A DNA stretch of 64,000 nt from Bifidobacteriaceae bacterium (GCA_031267825.1 JAIRYJ010000013.1:62001-126000); one strand, 5' to 3'; counted from the stretch's first letter, positions 33,791-43,094 are shown. Numbers and translations are program-made. Notes: generated by a model not told the origin, from the sequence alone.

Positions 33791-34570
33791 ATGGACCACA
33801 AAAGCCCGGCCGGGCCGGCCGAAGCCCCATTGCCATCTGACGGCGCGGTACTAGTCATCGGCATGGGCCGGTTCGGTTCACGCCTCGCACTAACAGTTGA
33901 CCGGCTAGGACGTGAAGTCCTGGCCGTCGAAAAAGACCCCGACGTGATCCGGCGCTGGTCCGGCCGGCTGCCCTTAGTCGAAGCTGACTGCACTGACCCT
34001 GAAGCCCTTGAACAACTCGGGGCCCGCGATTTCCCAGTCGCCGTGGTCGGTGTTGGAACAGCCCTAGAAGCCTCCGTCCTGATCACATCCAACCTGGTTG
34101 ACCTTGGATTGAACCAAGTCTGGGCCAAGGCCACATCATCTGAACACGCCCGCATCTTGCGCCGCATCGGAGCTAACCAAGTCATCTTGCCGGAAGCCGA
34201 CGCCGGCGAACGCGTCGCCCACCTGGTGTCCGGCCGACTACTGGATTACATCGAGTTTGAGGACGGCTTCACCATTGTCAAAATGCATCCGCCAAAGGAA
34301 ACCATCGGCTTCACCTTGGCTCAATCCCAAATCCGGCGCAAATACGGCGTCACTGTGATCGGGCTCAAATCACCGGGTCAAGAATTCGAATACGCCACCG
34401 ACGAAACCCGGATCTCACCCCAAGACATTCTGATCGTGTCCGGTAACACCACCCTGCTGGACCGGTTCGCCGCCCGGCCGTCGGTGTGGCCCGTCAGGCG
34501 ACAGGCCACACCTACGGCCGCCCCGCCAACACCCTCTGGCCGCGTCTTCGCTGGTCACACCGACGTGTGA
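33791..34570 (+). CDS. TrkA/KtrA family potassium-uptake regulatory subunit
   Basis: A 259-residue cytoplasmic RCK subunit. The Rossmann glycine motif is VLVIGMGRFGSRLALTVDRL, followed by the acidic end of strand 2 (LAVEKDPDV). The RCK-C domain is recognisable at EFEDGFTIVKMHPPKETIG and TVIGLKSPGQEFEYAT. The last 36 residues (from about SVWPVRRQATPTAAP to GRVFAGHTDV) are not part of the family fold. They are encoded by an intergenic-type repeat element that begins with one copy of a 19-bp direct repeat (34482-34500). It is coupled to the trkH gene. Confidence 0.9.
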   Translation: MDHKSPAGPAEAPLPSDGAVLVIGMGRFGSRLALTVDRLGREVLAVEKDPDVIRRWSGRLPLVEADCTDPEALEQLGARDFPVAVVGVGTALEASVLITSNLVDLGLNQVWAKATSSEHARILRRIGANQVILPEADAGERVAHLVSGRLLDYIEFEDGFTIVKMHPPKETIGFTLAQSQIRRKYGVTVIGLKSPGQEFEYATDETRISPQDILIVSGNTTLLDRFAARPSVWPVRRQATPTAAPPTPSGRVFAGHTDV

Positions 34571-34609
34571 CCGCGTGCGACACAGGCGCACGGTGTGGCC
34601 CGTCAGGCG
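34482..34609. repeat. 19-bp direct repeat flanking a hairpin element
   Basis: CGGTGTGGCCCGTCAGGCG occurs at 34482-34500 and again at 34591-34609. The 90 bases between them include the CCGCGTCTTCGCTGGT...CCGCGTGCGA module (34540-34580) with a perfect 8-bp hairpin GGTCACAC/GTGTGACC. The left copy is in the TrkA-family gene and the right copy covers the stop of the convergent ABC permease gene. Confidence 0.65.
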
Positions 34610-35337
34610 GTGCGCCGCCGCAAAGTCAGAACCCCAGCGATCAACACCGCAACCGTAAAACCGGCCGTCAAAGCCAAATCCGGCCACGCTTCAGCCCAAG
34701 AACCCCCAGCCGCGATGTCGTTGGCCGCTTCCAGCGCGTAAGTCAAAGGCGCGGCATCAGACAACAGCTCAAGCACTCGTGGCATAGCTGACCGTGGCAT
34801 CATCAAACCGCAGATCAGTAACTGCGGCACAATAACGACCGGCATCATCTGCACAGCCTGAAACTCAGTCCGAGCAACCGACGACGAAGCCAACCCAAGC
34901 GACGAACCAAGAACCGCGTCCAGCACCGCCACACCAGCTAAACCAACCCAAGACCCAGCGATATCCAAGCCACAAACCCAATGCGCCCAAGCTGTCAACA
35001 CAACCGCCTGCAAGGCCGCCAGCAGCGCGAACGACAAAGCGTAACCGATCAGAAAATCACCCTTGCCGATCGGCGTGGTCATCAACCGTTCCAATGTGCC
35101 GCTGGTGCGTTCACGCAGTGTCGTAACCGATGTCACCAGGAACATCACAAACACCGGGAAAACCACCAAAAGCATCGGCCCGAACTGGTCGATCACCTGC
35201 GGCTGGTCCTCGAACATCCAGGCCACCAAACCCATCAGAACGCACGGCAACACCATGATCAGACCGATTGAACGCGGATCGTGGCGTAACTGAGCCAAGA
35301 TACGGCGAGCCGTGGCGAACGTCCGGCGCGCTGTCAT
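34603..35337 (-). CDS. ABC-2 type transporter permease
   Basis: A 244-residue membrane protein with about six helices. The sequence FLVTSVTTLRERTSGTLERL followed by MTTPIGKGDFLIGYALSF is the conserved region of ABC-2 exporters of the drug/daunorubicin type. The C-terminal motif DAAPLTYALEAANDIAAGG matches the same group. With the overlapping ATPase gene it should form a dimeric exporter. The transported compound is unknown. Its stop codon lies in the 19-bp repeat described for 34482-34609. Confidence 0.88.
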   Translation of the reverse strand: MTARRTFATARRILAQLRHDPRSIGLIMVLPCVLMGLVAWMFEDQPQVIDQFGPMLLVVFPVFVMFLVTSVTTLRERTSGTLERLMTTPIGKGDFLIGYALSFALLAALQAVVLTAWAHWVCGLDIAGSWVGLAGVAVLDAVLGSSLGLASSSVARTEFQAVQMMPVVIVPQLLICGLMMPRSAMPRVLELLSDAAPLTYALEAANDIAAGGSWAEAWPDLALTAGFTVAVLIAGVLTLRRRTA

Positions 35338-36167
35338 GTGTCACCCCCAGCCTGGCGCTCCAGCACTAAGAAAGCCTGATCAGCGTTCCGTGCCCCAGTC
35401 TGGCTGAGCAACCCAGCCGGTGTGGTGTCCGCCAACAGTCGGCCCTGACGCAACAAAACAAGCCGGTCACAACGTGTCGCCTCATCCATGACGTGCGACG
35501 ACACCAGCAACGTAGTGCCGCCTGTGGCCAAGGACCGGAACAGATCCCAAAGGGACTGGCGCAGCACCGGGTCCAGCCCAACAGTCGGCTCATCCAACAC
35601 CAACAGTTCTGGGCTGCCCAGTAAAGCGACCGCCAGCGAAACCCGTGACCGTTCTCCCCCAGACAGACGTCCCACCAGGTCACCGGCGTGATCAGCCAGT
35701 TCCACCCGGTCGATGGTTTGAGCCACCTCCGGTCGGCCCAAACCCAGCAAAGCGGCGAAATAGGTTAAGTTCTCGCTCACCGTCAGATCGCTGTAAACCG
35801 AGACCGCCTGAGTCATGTAACCAACCCGGCTGCGCAGTTCAGGTGAACCAGCGGGCCGTCCCAGCACCTCAACTGTCCCGCCGGCCACAGTTTGGACGCC
35901 CACAACCGCCCGCATCAGCGTTGTTTTGCCGCTACCGGACGGGCCCAGCAAGCCAACTACCTGCCCTCTTGGCAGAGTCAAACTAAAGTCAGGCAGCACA
36001 ACCCGTTTCCCGCGGACCACTTTCAGATGCCCGATGCCGACCACCACATCCGCCGCACCAGGGGTGGTTCCAGCTAAGTCGGCCAAGCCTACCTGGCTGG
36101 CGTCCTCACTTGTTGGCCCGCCGCTACCCGGCTGACCTGGCGTTTCGGGACTCTTGGGGGACGGCAT
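35334..36167 (-). CDS. ABC transporter ATP-binding protein, drug-exporter type
   Basis: A 277-residue ATPase. Walker A is LLGPSGSGKTTLMRAV, the Q-loop YMTQAVSVY, the signature RLSGGERSRVSLAVALLG, Walker B ELLVLDEPTVGLDP, and the H-loop LLVSSHVMDEATRC. The N-terminal 50 residues are Pro/Ser/Gly-rich. The ATG at 36167 lies 8 bases after the stop of the upstream gene; another in-frame start (36215) would overlap that gene. It overlaps the permease gene by 4 bases. Confidence 0.9.
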   Translation of the reverse strand: MPSPKSPETPGQPGSGGPTSEDASQVGLADLAGTTPGAADVVVGIGHLKVVRGKRVVLPDFSLTLPRGQVVGLLGPSGSGKTTLMRAVVGVQTVAGGTVEVLGRPAGSPELRSRVGYMTQAVSVYSDLTVSENLTYFAALLGLGRPEVAQTIDRVELADHAGDLVGRLSGGERSRVSLAVALLGSPELLVLDEPTVGLDPVLRQSLWDLFRSLATGGTTLLVSSHVMDEATRCDRLVLLRQGRLLADTTPAGLLSQTGARNADQAFLVLERQAGGDT

Positions 36168-36174
36168 CGGACAA

Positions 36175-36765
36175 CTACATCGGCATCCGGCAGAAAAACT
36201 CGGCCGCCCCGCCATCTGGGGCGTCGACCCGGAAGATGACCGTCTGGTTACGCCACATTGACTTGGTGTCCGGATCTGGTGGTGACGGGCAGACGGTGGC
36301 GCTCAGGTCAACATCAGAACCAGGCCAAGTTTCAGGGCCAGACATGGCGTTGAAAGCATCAGTCGCGGCCGCTTCGGTGCGCCACTGGCCAGCGGCCAGT
36401 TGAATCTCATGTTGGCCGTCAGAGTAAGTCAAAACATATGAGTCATAGGCTCGGGCGGTCTCAAACTCAGTATTAGGAGCTGTCGCTACCAAGACATAGG
36501 CTCCAACAGCCGATGGGATGGCGTTGTAAAAATCTGTGCCATCGTCACGCGGTGATGGCGAAATGGACGGTGTTGGCGGCGGCGCCGTCACCGTGATGGT
36601 TTCAGTTGGTGTTGGACTGGCGGTCGGCGGAGGTTCAGACGTCAGCACGTAAGCTCCGGCAGCGGCCCCTGCCAAAGCTACAGCCAGCAGTGATGCCCAA
36701 AGCCACGTCCTTGGCCGGGGCACGGCGGAGTTAGCGTGCCGGACGGTGGAGTTGTCCTGGCTCAT
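36175..36765 (-). CDS. Membrane-anchored protein of unknown function
   Basis: A 196-residue protein with one N-terminal membrane helix (WLWASLLAVALAGAAAGAYV) after a short basic tail, a Pro/Thr-rich spacer (PPPTASPTPTETITVTAPPP), and an extracytoplasmic domain of about 110 residues ending in FFCRMPM. The domain has Tyr/Trp-rich strands (SYVLTYSDGQHEIQLAAGQW). I do not recognise the family. It is immediately upstream of the ABC exporter genes and probably in the same operon, so a role in the same export process is possible. Confidence 0.65.
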   Translation of the reverse strand: MSQDNSTVRHANSAVPRPRTWLWASLLAVALAGAAAGAYVLTSEPPPTASPTPTETITVTAPPPTPSISPSPRDDGTDFYNAIPSAVGAYVLVATAPNTEFETARAYDSYVLTYSDGQHEIQLAAGQWRTEAAATDAFNAMSGPETWPGSDVDLSATVCPSPPDPDTKSMWRNQTVIFRVDAPDGGAAEFFCRMPM

Positions 36766-37013
36766 CGGGTCGGTCCTTTCACGTTTAGCTGGCTAAACCC
36801 TAGCAAGGACCTCACCGACGCCGACCAAACGGCGGGGTGCGAGTCTCCTAGGCGGGCGACCTGGCGGCGCCAAGGCGGGACCCGACGCCCTTTGCATTAT
36901 TATTACTTATCAAATGCTCACCCATTGGGGTGGCTCCGCGCCGTCCCTAAGGACACCAGTCAGAGACCGCGACCAGGCCGCCTCTGTTCACCACATCAGT
37001 CAAGGAGCGTCAA

Positions 37014-38420
37014 TTGACCCTCAATCCGGCGGAACTGGTCGTGGTGTCTAACCGACTACCACTTGATGTCACCTTCAGTGACGATGGCAAGGTCAGCTAC
37101 GGGCGTTCGCCTGGCGGTCTGGTGGCGGCGCTTGACCCGGTGCTGCGGCAAAGCGGCGGAGCTTGGGTCGGCTGGCCGGGAGCGCCTGACTTTTCCTTCG
37201 AGCCAGTTGAACTGGACGGTCTGACCTCAATCCCGGTTCAACTGTCAGGCGATGAGATCGCGGAATACTATGAGGGTTTTTCTAACGCCACCCTTTGGCC
37301 GCTGTACCACGATGTCATCACACCGCCCGAATACCACCGCGAATGGCATGAGGCTTACCGGGCGGTCAACTACAAGTTCGCCGTCGCAGCCGCCAACGTG
37401 GCCGCCCCCGGCGGCACCATCTGGGTGCATGACTATCAGCTTCAGTTAGTGCCAGCCATGGTCCGCGAATTGCGGCCTGACGTCAGGATCGGTTTCTTCA
37501 ACCACATCCCGTTTCCGCCGGAGGCACTGTTCGCCCAATTACCTTGGCGCCGCGAGATTCTGATGGGACTGCTCGGCGCCGACTTGATTGGCTTCCAACG
37601 CTCCCAAGACGCGGGTAATTTCCGCTCCTGTGTCCGGCGTTTAACTGGCTTGACCACTCGCGGCCATTCCATTTTGGCGCCAGCACCTGGCGGCGGTCGG
37701 CGGGAAGTGATCTCCGGGGCTTTCCCAATCTCGATCGATTCAGCGTCGGTTGACGCTTTAGCCCGCAGACCCAGCGTCCAAGCCCGCTCCCGGGCCATCC
37801 GGGCGGAACTGGGCAACCCGGACCGCATCCTGTTCGGGGTTGACCGGCTGGACTACACCAAAGGCATATCACACCGCCTGAAAGCCTATGAAGAGTTGCT
37901 GCGCGAGGGTCGTTTGAAAGTCCCGGGTGTGGTGATGGTGCAGATCGCTTCCCCGTCACGCGACAACGTCTCGGCTTATCAAGCTCTAAGGGACGATGTC
38001 GAGACAACAGTTGGGCGGATCGCGGGTGACTTCGGTTCGCTCGGCAGTCCAGCGATCCACTATCTACATCAAAACCAGCCACCAGAGGAGATGGCCGCCC
38101 TCTATTTGGCGGCTGACGTCATGCTGGTGACAGCTTTGCGTGACGGCATGAACTTGGTGGCCAAAGAATATGTCGCCTCACGGGTTGATGGCCGTGGGGC
38201 TTTGATCCTGTCCGAGTTCACTGGTGCGGCTGACGAGTTGCGTCAAGCCATTCTGGTCAACCCGCATGACATTGACGGCTTGAAGGCCGCTATCCTGCGG
38301 GCCACCACCCTGGAGGTACCCCGCCAGCGCCGCCGGATGCAGGCCTTACGCCGCCGTGTGCTTGAACATGACGTCTCCGCCTGGGCTTCATCCTTCTTGC
38401 GTGCTTTAGCGGCTAGCTGA
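37014..38420 (+). CDS. otsA: Trehalose-6-phosphate synthase
   Basis: Joins UDP- or other NDP-glucose and glucose 6-phosphate to make trehalose 6-phosphate, a compatible solute pathway. The 468-residue GT-B glycosyltransferase (family GT20) has VVSNRLPLDVTFSDDGKVSY with the donor-site SPGGLVAAL. Other landmarks are VHDYQLQLVPAMVREL, HIPFPPEALFAQLP, GVDRLDYTKGISHRLKAYE and LRDGMNLVAKEYVASR. The start is TTG at 37014 with AAGGAG 6 bases upstream, a good ribosome site. The stop overlaps otsB by one base. Confidence 0.96.
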   Translation: MTLNPAELVVVSNRLPLDVTFSDDGKVSYGRSPGGLVAALDPVLRQSGGAWVGWPGAPDFSFEPVELDGLTSIPVQLSGDEIAEYYEGFSNATLWPLYHDVITPPEYHREWHEAYRAVNYKFAVAAANVAAPGGTIWVHDYQLQLVPAMVRELRPDVRIGFFNHIPFPPEALFAQLPWRREILMGLLGADLIGFQRSQDAGNFRSCVRRLTGLTTRGHSILAPAPGGGRREVISGAFPISIDSASVDALARRPSVQARSRAIRAELGNPDRILFGVDRLDYTKGISHRLKAYEELLREGRLKVPGVVMVQIASPSRDNVSAYQALRDDVETTVGRIAGDFGSLGSPAIHYLHQNQPPEEMAALYLAADVMLVTALRDGMNLVAKEYVASRVDGRGALILSEFTGAADELRQAILVNPHDIDGLKAAILRATTLEVPRQRRRMQALRRRVLEHDVSAWASSFLRALAAS

Positions 38421-39196
38421 TGCCGCAGCCCCCGCCAGATGCTGTCGATGCCCTGCTAGGGGCCAACAAGCTGCTGGTTGGGCTGGATTTTGATGGCACC
38501 TTGGCTCCGTTAGTGGATAACCCTGAGGATTCCCGTCCACTACCGGCCAGCGCGGCGGCGCTGCGGCGTTTAGCTGAACTGCCAGCGGTCGCTTTGGCTC
38601 TAGTGTCAGGTCGGCCAGCGCGTGACTTGGCTCGCCTGGCCGGGCCGCCGGAAGGTACTTGGCTAGCCGGATCACACGGTGGTGAACATGGCATCGTCAA
38701 ACATGGCCTGGCCTTGGTTGATCCGGTCAACTTGTCAACCGCCCAGTTAGCTCAGTTGGAGCGAATCCGCTACCAGTTGGGGAGGCTAGCCGAGCGAGGT
38801 GACGGCGCTTGGGTTGAAACTAAGCCCTTCGCGGCGGTGCTTCATACCCGCTTGATGTCTGACACCAAGGCGGCCGCCAGCCTTGAAGCTGAGGCGGCCG
38901 CCTTGGGCCGCCGCCTCGGGGTGGAGCCACTAACTGGCCATAAGGTGGTCGAGTTGGCGGTCCTACCGATTGGTAAGGCGGGCGCCTTGGACCGGCTGAA
39001 GCATCTGACCGGCGCTGACCGGATGGTCTTCATTGGCGATGATACGACAGACGAGTTGGCGTTCCGCCAAATCATCCCGCCGGACCTATCCATCAAGGTG
39101 GGCCCCGGTCCGACCGCCGCCGCCAGGCGCCTGGGTGGGCCACCGGATGTAGCGGTATTTCTGCGAGACCTGGCCACCCGCTTGGGAGGCCGCTGA
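38420..39196 (+). CDS. otsB: Trehalose-6-phosphate phosphatase
   Basis: Removes phosphate from trehalose 6-phosphate. It is a HAD-IIB protein of 258 residues: motif I is LLVGLDFDGTLAPLVDNPED, motif II ALVSGRPARDLARLAG, and motif IV MVFIGDDTTDELAF. The WVETKPFAAVLHTRL region is typical of OtsB. The TGATG overlap with otsA indicates translational coupling. A short hairpin with GCGGGC/GCCCGC arms (39226-39240) follows the stop. Confidence 0.95.
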   Translation: MPQPPPDAVDALLGANKLLVGLDFDGTLAPLVDNPEDSRPLPASAAALRRLAELPAVALALVSGRPARDLARLAGPPEGTWLAGSHGGEHGIVKHGLALVDPVNLSTAQLAQLERIRYQLGRLAERGDGAWVETKPFAAVLHTRLMSDTKAAASLEAEAAALGRRLGVEPLTGHKVVELAVLPIGKAGALDRLKHLTGADRMVFIGDDTTDELAFRQIIPPDLSIKVGPGPTAAARRLGGPPDVAVFLRDLATRLGGR

Positions 39197-39582
39197 AGGA
39201 GCGGCTTCCCACCGTGCGTCGCGCTGCGGGCGAAGCCCGCGCCGACCGGCCCACCTCACCCAGTCCCACAATAAACCGGCAGGTCAACGTACTTTCCCCA
39301 GGTAAACCATCGAAACGTCATCCCAAGCTGACCGCGGAAAGTGGTCACAGTCGCTGTCTTAACCCCACTGTGACCAGTTCCTGGATCGGTGGTTTTCACG
39401 ACGGACCTGGCGGAGGCCTGATATCCAAACTGAGGCCCCACGCGATGACGGAAGGCTGATCGGCGACTAGAGCTTGGCTCACACCGCGGACATACCGTTG
39501 GGCCTAACCAACCGCCCAAACCAGCGCCATAAGCTGGAGTGGCTAAGCCTTCAGCGCAACCAACTGATGTGGAGGTCCCCCC
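39197..39582. other. Intergenic region between otsB and the subtilase gene
   Basis: No gene is seen. It holds the otsB terminator hairpin (39226-39240), the dispersed long-hairpin repeat (39337-39385), a GGTGGTTTTCACGACGGACC segment related to the 8037-8066 hairpin, and a degenerate copy of the CTGGTGAGAGCTTCGCTCAC module (about 39456-39485). The AGAGCTTGGCTCAC part of the last is the clearest. Confidence 0.45.
39337..39385 (+). repeat. Dispersed long-hairpin repeat, copy 2
   Basis: Arms of about 15 bp (13 paired) around a loop CTGTCTTAACCCC. Loop and flanks match copies at 18415-18464 (reversed) and 52165-52212, while the stem bases differ in a paired way. Confidence 0.6.
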
Positions 39583-41709
39583 GTGAAATTCCGTACTCTA
39601 GCAGCGTCTTGGCTGGCCGCGACTGCGGCCGCGGCGCTCGCCTTACCGGCCGGTGGCACACCTGAAACCGGTCAACCAGCCAACCAAGTAGATAAACCAC
39701 GATTGTCAGCCCCCGAATTGACTGACGGCCCAACCTTGGACCCGCAAGCGGCCGGGGTTACAGCCGAAAGGCTGGTGGCGGTCCCGGCCGGAGCCCTCAA
39801 CCAGGAGGCTGTCGCCTCAGCCTTGGCTCAGGCTCTGCCCGGAGCTGATGTCACAGTTGAGCTGACAGACGGCCCAACTGGTGCCGTCACCATCGAAGCT
39901 GGCCCGTCAGCTGATCCGGCCGCTGTGGCTGAGGCCTTAACCGAGACCGGTATGTTTGAAGCCGTCGAATACGACTTCACACCAGTTCCCTTATATAGCG
40001 CCGCGCCTGATGACCCAGCCTTCGCCGAATCGGCCCAATGGGCTCTGGAAGGCTTCCCCGGAGCGGGCTTCGATGGTGTTTGGGCCGCCTTGGCGGCGGC
40101 TAACCCAGCCAATTCAATACCAATCGCGGTGATCGACACTGGTTTTGACTTCAGCCACCGTGACCATTGCGCGAACATCATCGGGAAATACGATTACGGC
40201 GATAACGACGCGGATGTCAGCCCGGCCTCGGCGGTGACCAAGCAATACCACGGCACAGCCACGGCCGGCCTGATCGGAGCTTGCACCAACAACGGGCTGG
40301 ATGTCGCTGGTGCGGCCTGGGACCAGGCGGTTTATGTCTACAAGATCACTTCTGGATCGGCTGGCACAATGACTTCCGCGGCCCTGATCAACGCCATCCG
40401 AGGAGCGGCCAATGACGGCGCCCGGGTTATTTCCTTGTCCCTTGGCGTGGCCGCCGCGGGCATGCCATCAACTCTGCGCAGCGCCGTTGATTACGCCATT
40501 GGTAAGGGTGCCCTAGTGGTGGCGGCTTCCGGTAACTATGGCGTCAGCCAGGTTAACGGCCAAACCAATCCGTTGGTTTTCCCAGCGGCTTACGGCCCGG
40601 TGGTGTCGGTTGGTGCGACCGGCCTAACGGCCGAACCAGCCGACTTTTCCAGTTTCAACCAGTACGTTGACCTGGCCGCACCTGGAGTTGATATCACCGT
40701 GCTCGGCCCAGCCAACACGATCGCTGTCGAAAACGGCACGTCCTTCGCGGCACCATTGGTGGCGGCGGCCGCTGGCATGCTGCTGCGGTTCAATCCGGAA
40801 CTGACCCAATCACAGTTGGCTAGCCTGCTGGTCTCAAGCGCCCACGATGTTTCTACCACCGGATGGGACGCCAAGACCGGTGCTGGCGTATTGGATGTGG
40901 TTGGTCTTTTCAACCAGGGCCGGGCCTATGATCACACCCTGCCGGAGCCTCCACCAGCCCATATGCTGACCCAACTGCAAATCCTGCTGAGCCCAGACAT
41001 GGACAATGACGGCCACGGCGAGGTCATCGCGGTCAGCACCGATGGGCAACTGACTTCACATACCGCCTCACGCAACGGGGTGCTCGGCGTTCAACGCGTA
41101 CTGGGCAGCAGCTTCGATTCGGTCACAATCTACGCTTCAGGTGATTGGAACGGTGACGGCAAAGCTGACCTGATGGCCCGCGACGGCAACGGTTACCTGT
41201 TGCTCTATCCCGGTGATGGCATCGGTTACGTCAACTACAGCGGTGTCATTGGCAACGGCTGGTCAGCCTACCGGGTCATCCCTTGCGGTGATCTGACCGG
41301 CGATAACATCATTGATCTGCTGGCCATCAACTCGGCCGGTGATTTGATCCTCTACGCCGGGGCTGGTAACTCCAAGTTCAAATACCCGTACCCCAAAGTT
41401 GGCAACGGCTGGACCGATTTTGAACTCTACGCCGCCGGTGACCTGAACGCTGATGGCCGGAATGACATCTTGGGAATTGACGCTAAGGGCGACCTGTACG
41501 CCTATTACGGCCTAGGCGATGGCCGTTTCGCCACCAAGATCAAAGCTGGTAACGGTTGGACTGGTTTCACGCTGGCGGCCGGAGCCGATCTGAGCGGTGA
41601 CGGTTTAGCTGACCTGGTGTCACGTGACGCCGCTGGTCATCTGTACTTCTACCGTGGTCTAGGTAAGGGGACGTTCGCCACCAAGGTTGCGATCGGAACC
41701 GGCTGGTGA
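39583..41709 (+). CDS. Secreted subtilisin-family serine protease with C-terminal FG-GAP/VCBS repeats
   Basis: A 708-residue exported protease. The signal peptide is MKFRTLAASWLAATAAAALA ending at LPAGG. A propeptide-like segment follows (about 45-140). The S8 catalytic triad is present: Asp in IAVIDTGFDFSH (about 185), His in QYHGTATAGLIGA (about 223), and Ser in NGTSFAAPLVAAAAG (about 387). The final 240 residues carry five calcium-binding FG-GAP/VCBS repeats, for example GDWNGDGKADLMARDGNGYL and GDLNADGRNDILGIDAKGDL, likely a beta-propeller-like module for surface or substrate contact. The repeats end flush with the protein end. It probably digests extracellular protein. The gene is convergent with galM. 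Confidence 0.92.
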   Translation: MKFRTLAASWLAATAAAALALPAGGTPETGQPANQVDKPRLSAPELTDGPTLDPQAAGVTAERLVAVPAGALNQEAVASALAQALPGADVTVELTDGPTGAVTIEAGPSADPAAVAEALTETGMFEAVEYDFTPVPLYSAAPDDPAFAESAQWALEGFPGAGFDGVWAALAAANPANSIPIAVIDTGFDFSHRDHCANIIGKYDYGDNDADVSPASAVTKQYHGTATAGLIGACTNNGLDVAGAAWDQAVYVYKITSGSAGTMTSAALINAIRGAANDGARVISLSLGVAAAGMPSTLRSAVDYAIGKGALVVAASGNYGVSQVNGQTNPLVFPAAYGPVVSVGATGLTAEPADFSSFNQYVDLAAPGVDITVLGPANTIAVENGTSFAAPLVAAAAGMLLRFNPELTQSQLASLLVSSAHDVSTTGWDAKTGAGVLDVVGLFNQGRAYDHTLPEPPPAHMLTQLQILLSPDMDNDGHGEVIAVSTDGQLTSHTASRNGVLGVQRVLGSSFDSVTIYASGDWNGDGKADLMARDGNGYLLLYPGDGIGYVNYSGVIGNGWSAYRVIPCGDLTGDNIIDLLAINSAGDLILYAGAGNSKFKYPYPKVGNGWTDFELYAAGDLNADGRNDILGIDAKGDLYAYYGLGDGRFATKIKAGNGWTGFTLAAGADLSGDGLADLVSRDAAGHLYFYRGLGKGTFATKVAIGTGW

Positions 41710-41763
41710 CATTCACCAACCAGCTTCACCGCCAAGGCGCCCTTCACAACCGACTGGTAGCGG

Positions 41764-42720
41764 TCACCAACCAGTCAGGACCCATTCGGCGCGATGCCGA
41801 CCGCCAGGCTCCAGCCAAATCAGATCAGTGCCAGAGTTGAACGCGTCCGGCGGGCAGGTCATCGGCTCGACAGCCAAGCCGAGCCGACTGGCCTGAGCTA
41901 CTGGCAAGTCAGCCGTGTGGACCTGAACCCAGGGGCAGGCCTTGTCCCAAGTGATGGCCACACCACTGCCTGAAGGATGACGCAACGAGGCCCGGACCGT
42001 ACCCGGCCGCGGACTTCCAGATGAGGCGCCACTGAAATCCAGGCCAACGAACGCGTGATCTATCATCACTGGCCCCAGGCGGCGGCTTTGCCGGAAGTCA
42101 AAGGCCGTGCCCTCAACTGACTCCAGCTTGCCTGGCAGTAACCGTTCACCCTCAACGGTCATATAGTCGCTGGCCGGCAACTCGAACCAGCATTCGTCAA
42201 GTCTGCCTGGACCGGCCACCAAGTAGGGATGTGGACCAGTTCCATAGGGAGCCGCCTGAGCCGAGAGGTTCGTAACACTAACCGACCAACGAAGCCCTTG
42301 GACGGCATCGGCCTGATAAGTCACCTCCAACGCTAACCGGTGCGGGTAACCTGTCCGCGCTTCCACCACCGTTCGCAAGCCGACATGGTCCGGACCGGCC
42401 GTCGAGACCTCAAAGTTAGTCCAGGCGACCAAACCGTGTAAGGCGTGGCCTCGGTTCGGCTCAGTCAACGGTAATTGCCTGACCTCCCCGTCTACCGTGT
42501 AGCGCCCATCAATCACCCGATTCGGCCAAGGCGCCAAGACCGCCCCACGGTAGTTGGGTCGGATTTGATGATCCGCGAAAGGCACAATCAGATCGCGGCC
42601 TTCGAACGTTAACTGGCGTAGGGTCGCGCCAACCGAGGCGATGGCCGCTTGGTAGGGCCCGGCGGTGATGACGTGCTGGGAGCCGCTGACTGGTGGAAGC
42701 GGCACGGACGGAGAACTCAC
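41764..42720 (-). CDS. galM: Aldose 1-epimerase
   Basis: Interconverts alpha and beta anomers of hexoses. The 318-residue protein has the fold's RGAVLAPWPNRVIDGRY (Arg of the phosphate/sugar site), the catalytic His in NRGHALHGLVAW and GTGPHPYLV, and the catalytic Glu region near LGLAVEPMTCPPDAFNSG. These place it in the aldose 1-epimerase/YeaD-like superfamily. The specific sugar is not decided by sequence. The msiK gene that starts 374 bases upstream on the other strand would serve sugar uptake in general. Confidence 0.9.
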   Translation of the reverse strand: MSSPSVPLPPVSGSQHVITAGPYQAAIASVGATLRQLTFEGRDLIVPFADHQIRPNYRGAVLAPWPNRVIDGRYTVDGEVRQLPLTEPNRGHALHGLVAWTNFEVSTAGPDHVGLRTVVEARTGYPHRLALEVTYQADAVQGLRWSVSVTNLSAQAAPYGTGPHPYLVAGPGRLDECWFELPASDYMTVEGERLLPGKLESVEGTAFDFRQSRRLGPVMIDHAFVGLDFSGASSGSPRPGTVRASLRHPSGSGVAITWDKACPWVQVHTADLPVAQASRLGLAVEPMTCPPDAFNSGTDLIWLEPGGRHRAEWVLTGW

Positions 42721-43094
42721 AAGACAGTATTGTCCCGCTCAACCCTGTCCACCAGGCGGAACCTGGCCGCGATTCGTCGATTGAGCGGACGAACCCGCGC
42801 CGGCGGGCCCGCGGCCGATACTTCGACACCGAACTTTCTCGCAACTAATTCCCCAGGGGAATTAGTTTTCATTTGTTTCGACATCAAACTATCTGGCGCC
42901 ACCGCGTCACCCCGCTCCCCGGCCACCGTCAACCGCGTCCTGCCCAGGGCCCAGAGCCAAGCCCGGCCGATGTGGCATGATGGACGGGTGCTCAAGGGCT
43001 GAGCATGTGCCGGTGGTACCTCGTAGGGGTAGCGGCGGCGCCTTTCACAACGGATCGTCCGGCACGTACCTGCCGGTGAAGGGAAGTACTAGTC
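42721..43094. other. Divergent promoter region of galM and msiK
   Basis: There is no gene. Visible structures are the 12-bp hairpin at 42843-42867, an imperfect GCTCA/TGAGC palindrome near 42990-43006, and a hairpin CCGGCA/TGCCGG (43059-43076) close to the msiK ribosome site. The last could act in leader control of msiK; this is inference. Confidence 0.4.
42843..42867. terminator. Hairpin with AACTAATTCCCC arms
   Basis: AACTAATTCCCC and GGGGAATTAGTT form a nearly gapless 12-bp inverted repeat followed by a T-rich TTCATTTGTTTCG. The stem core AACTAATTCC is shared with 5529-5559. Because it lies upstream of both galM and msiK it cannot terminate either of them; it may end a transcript initiated inside this region or be a remnant of a mobile palindrome. 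Confidence 0.45.
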
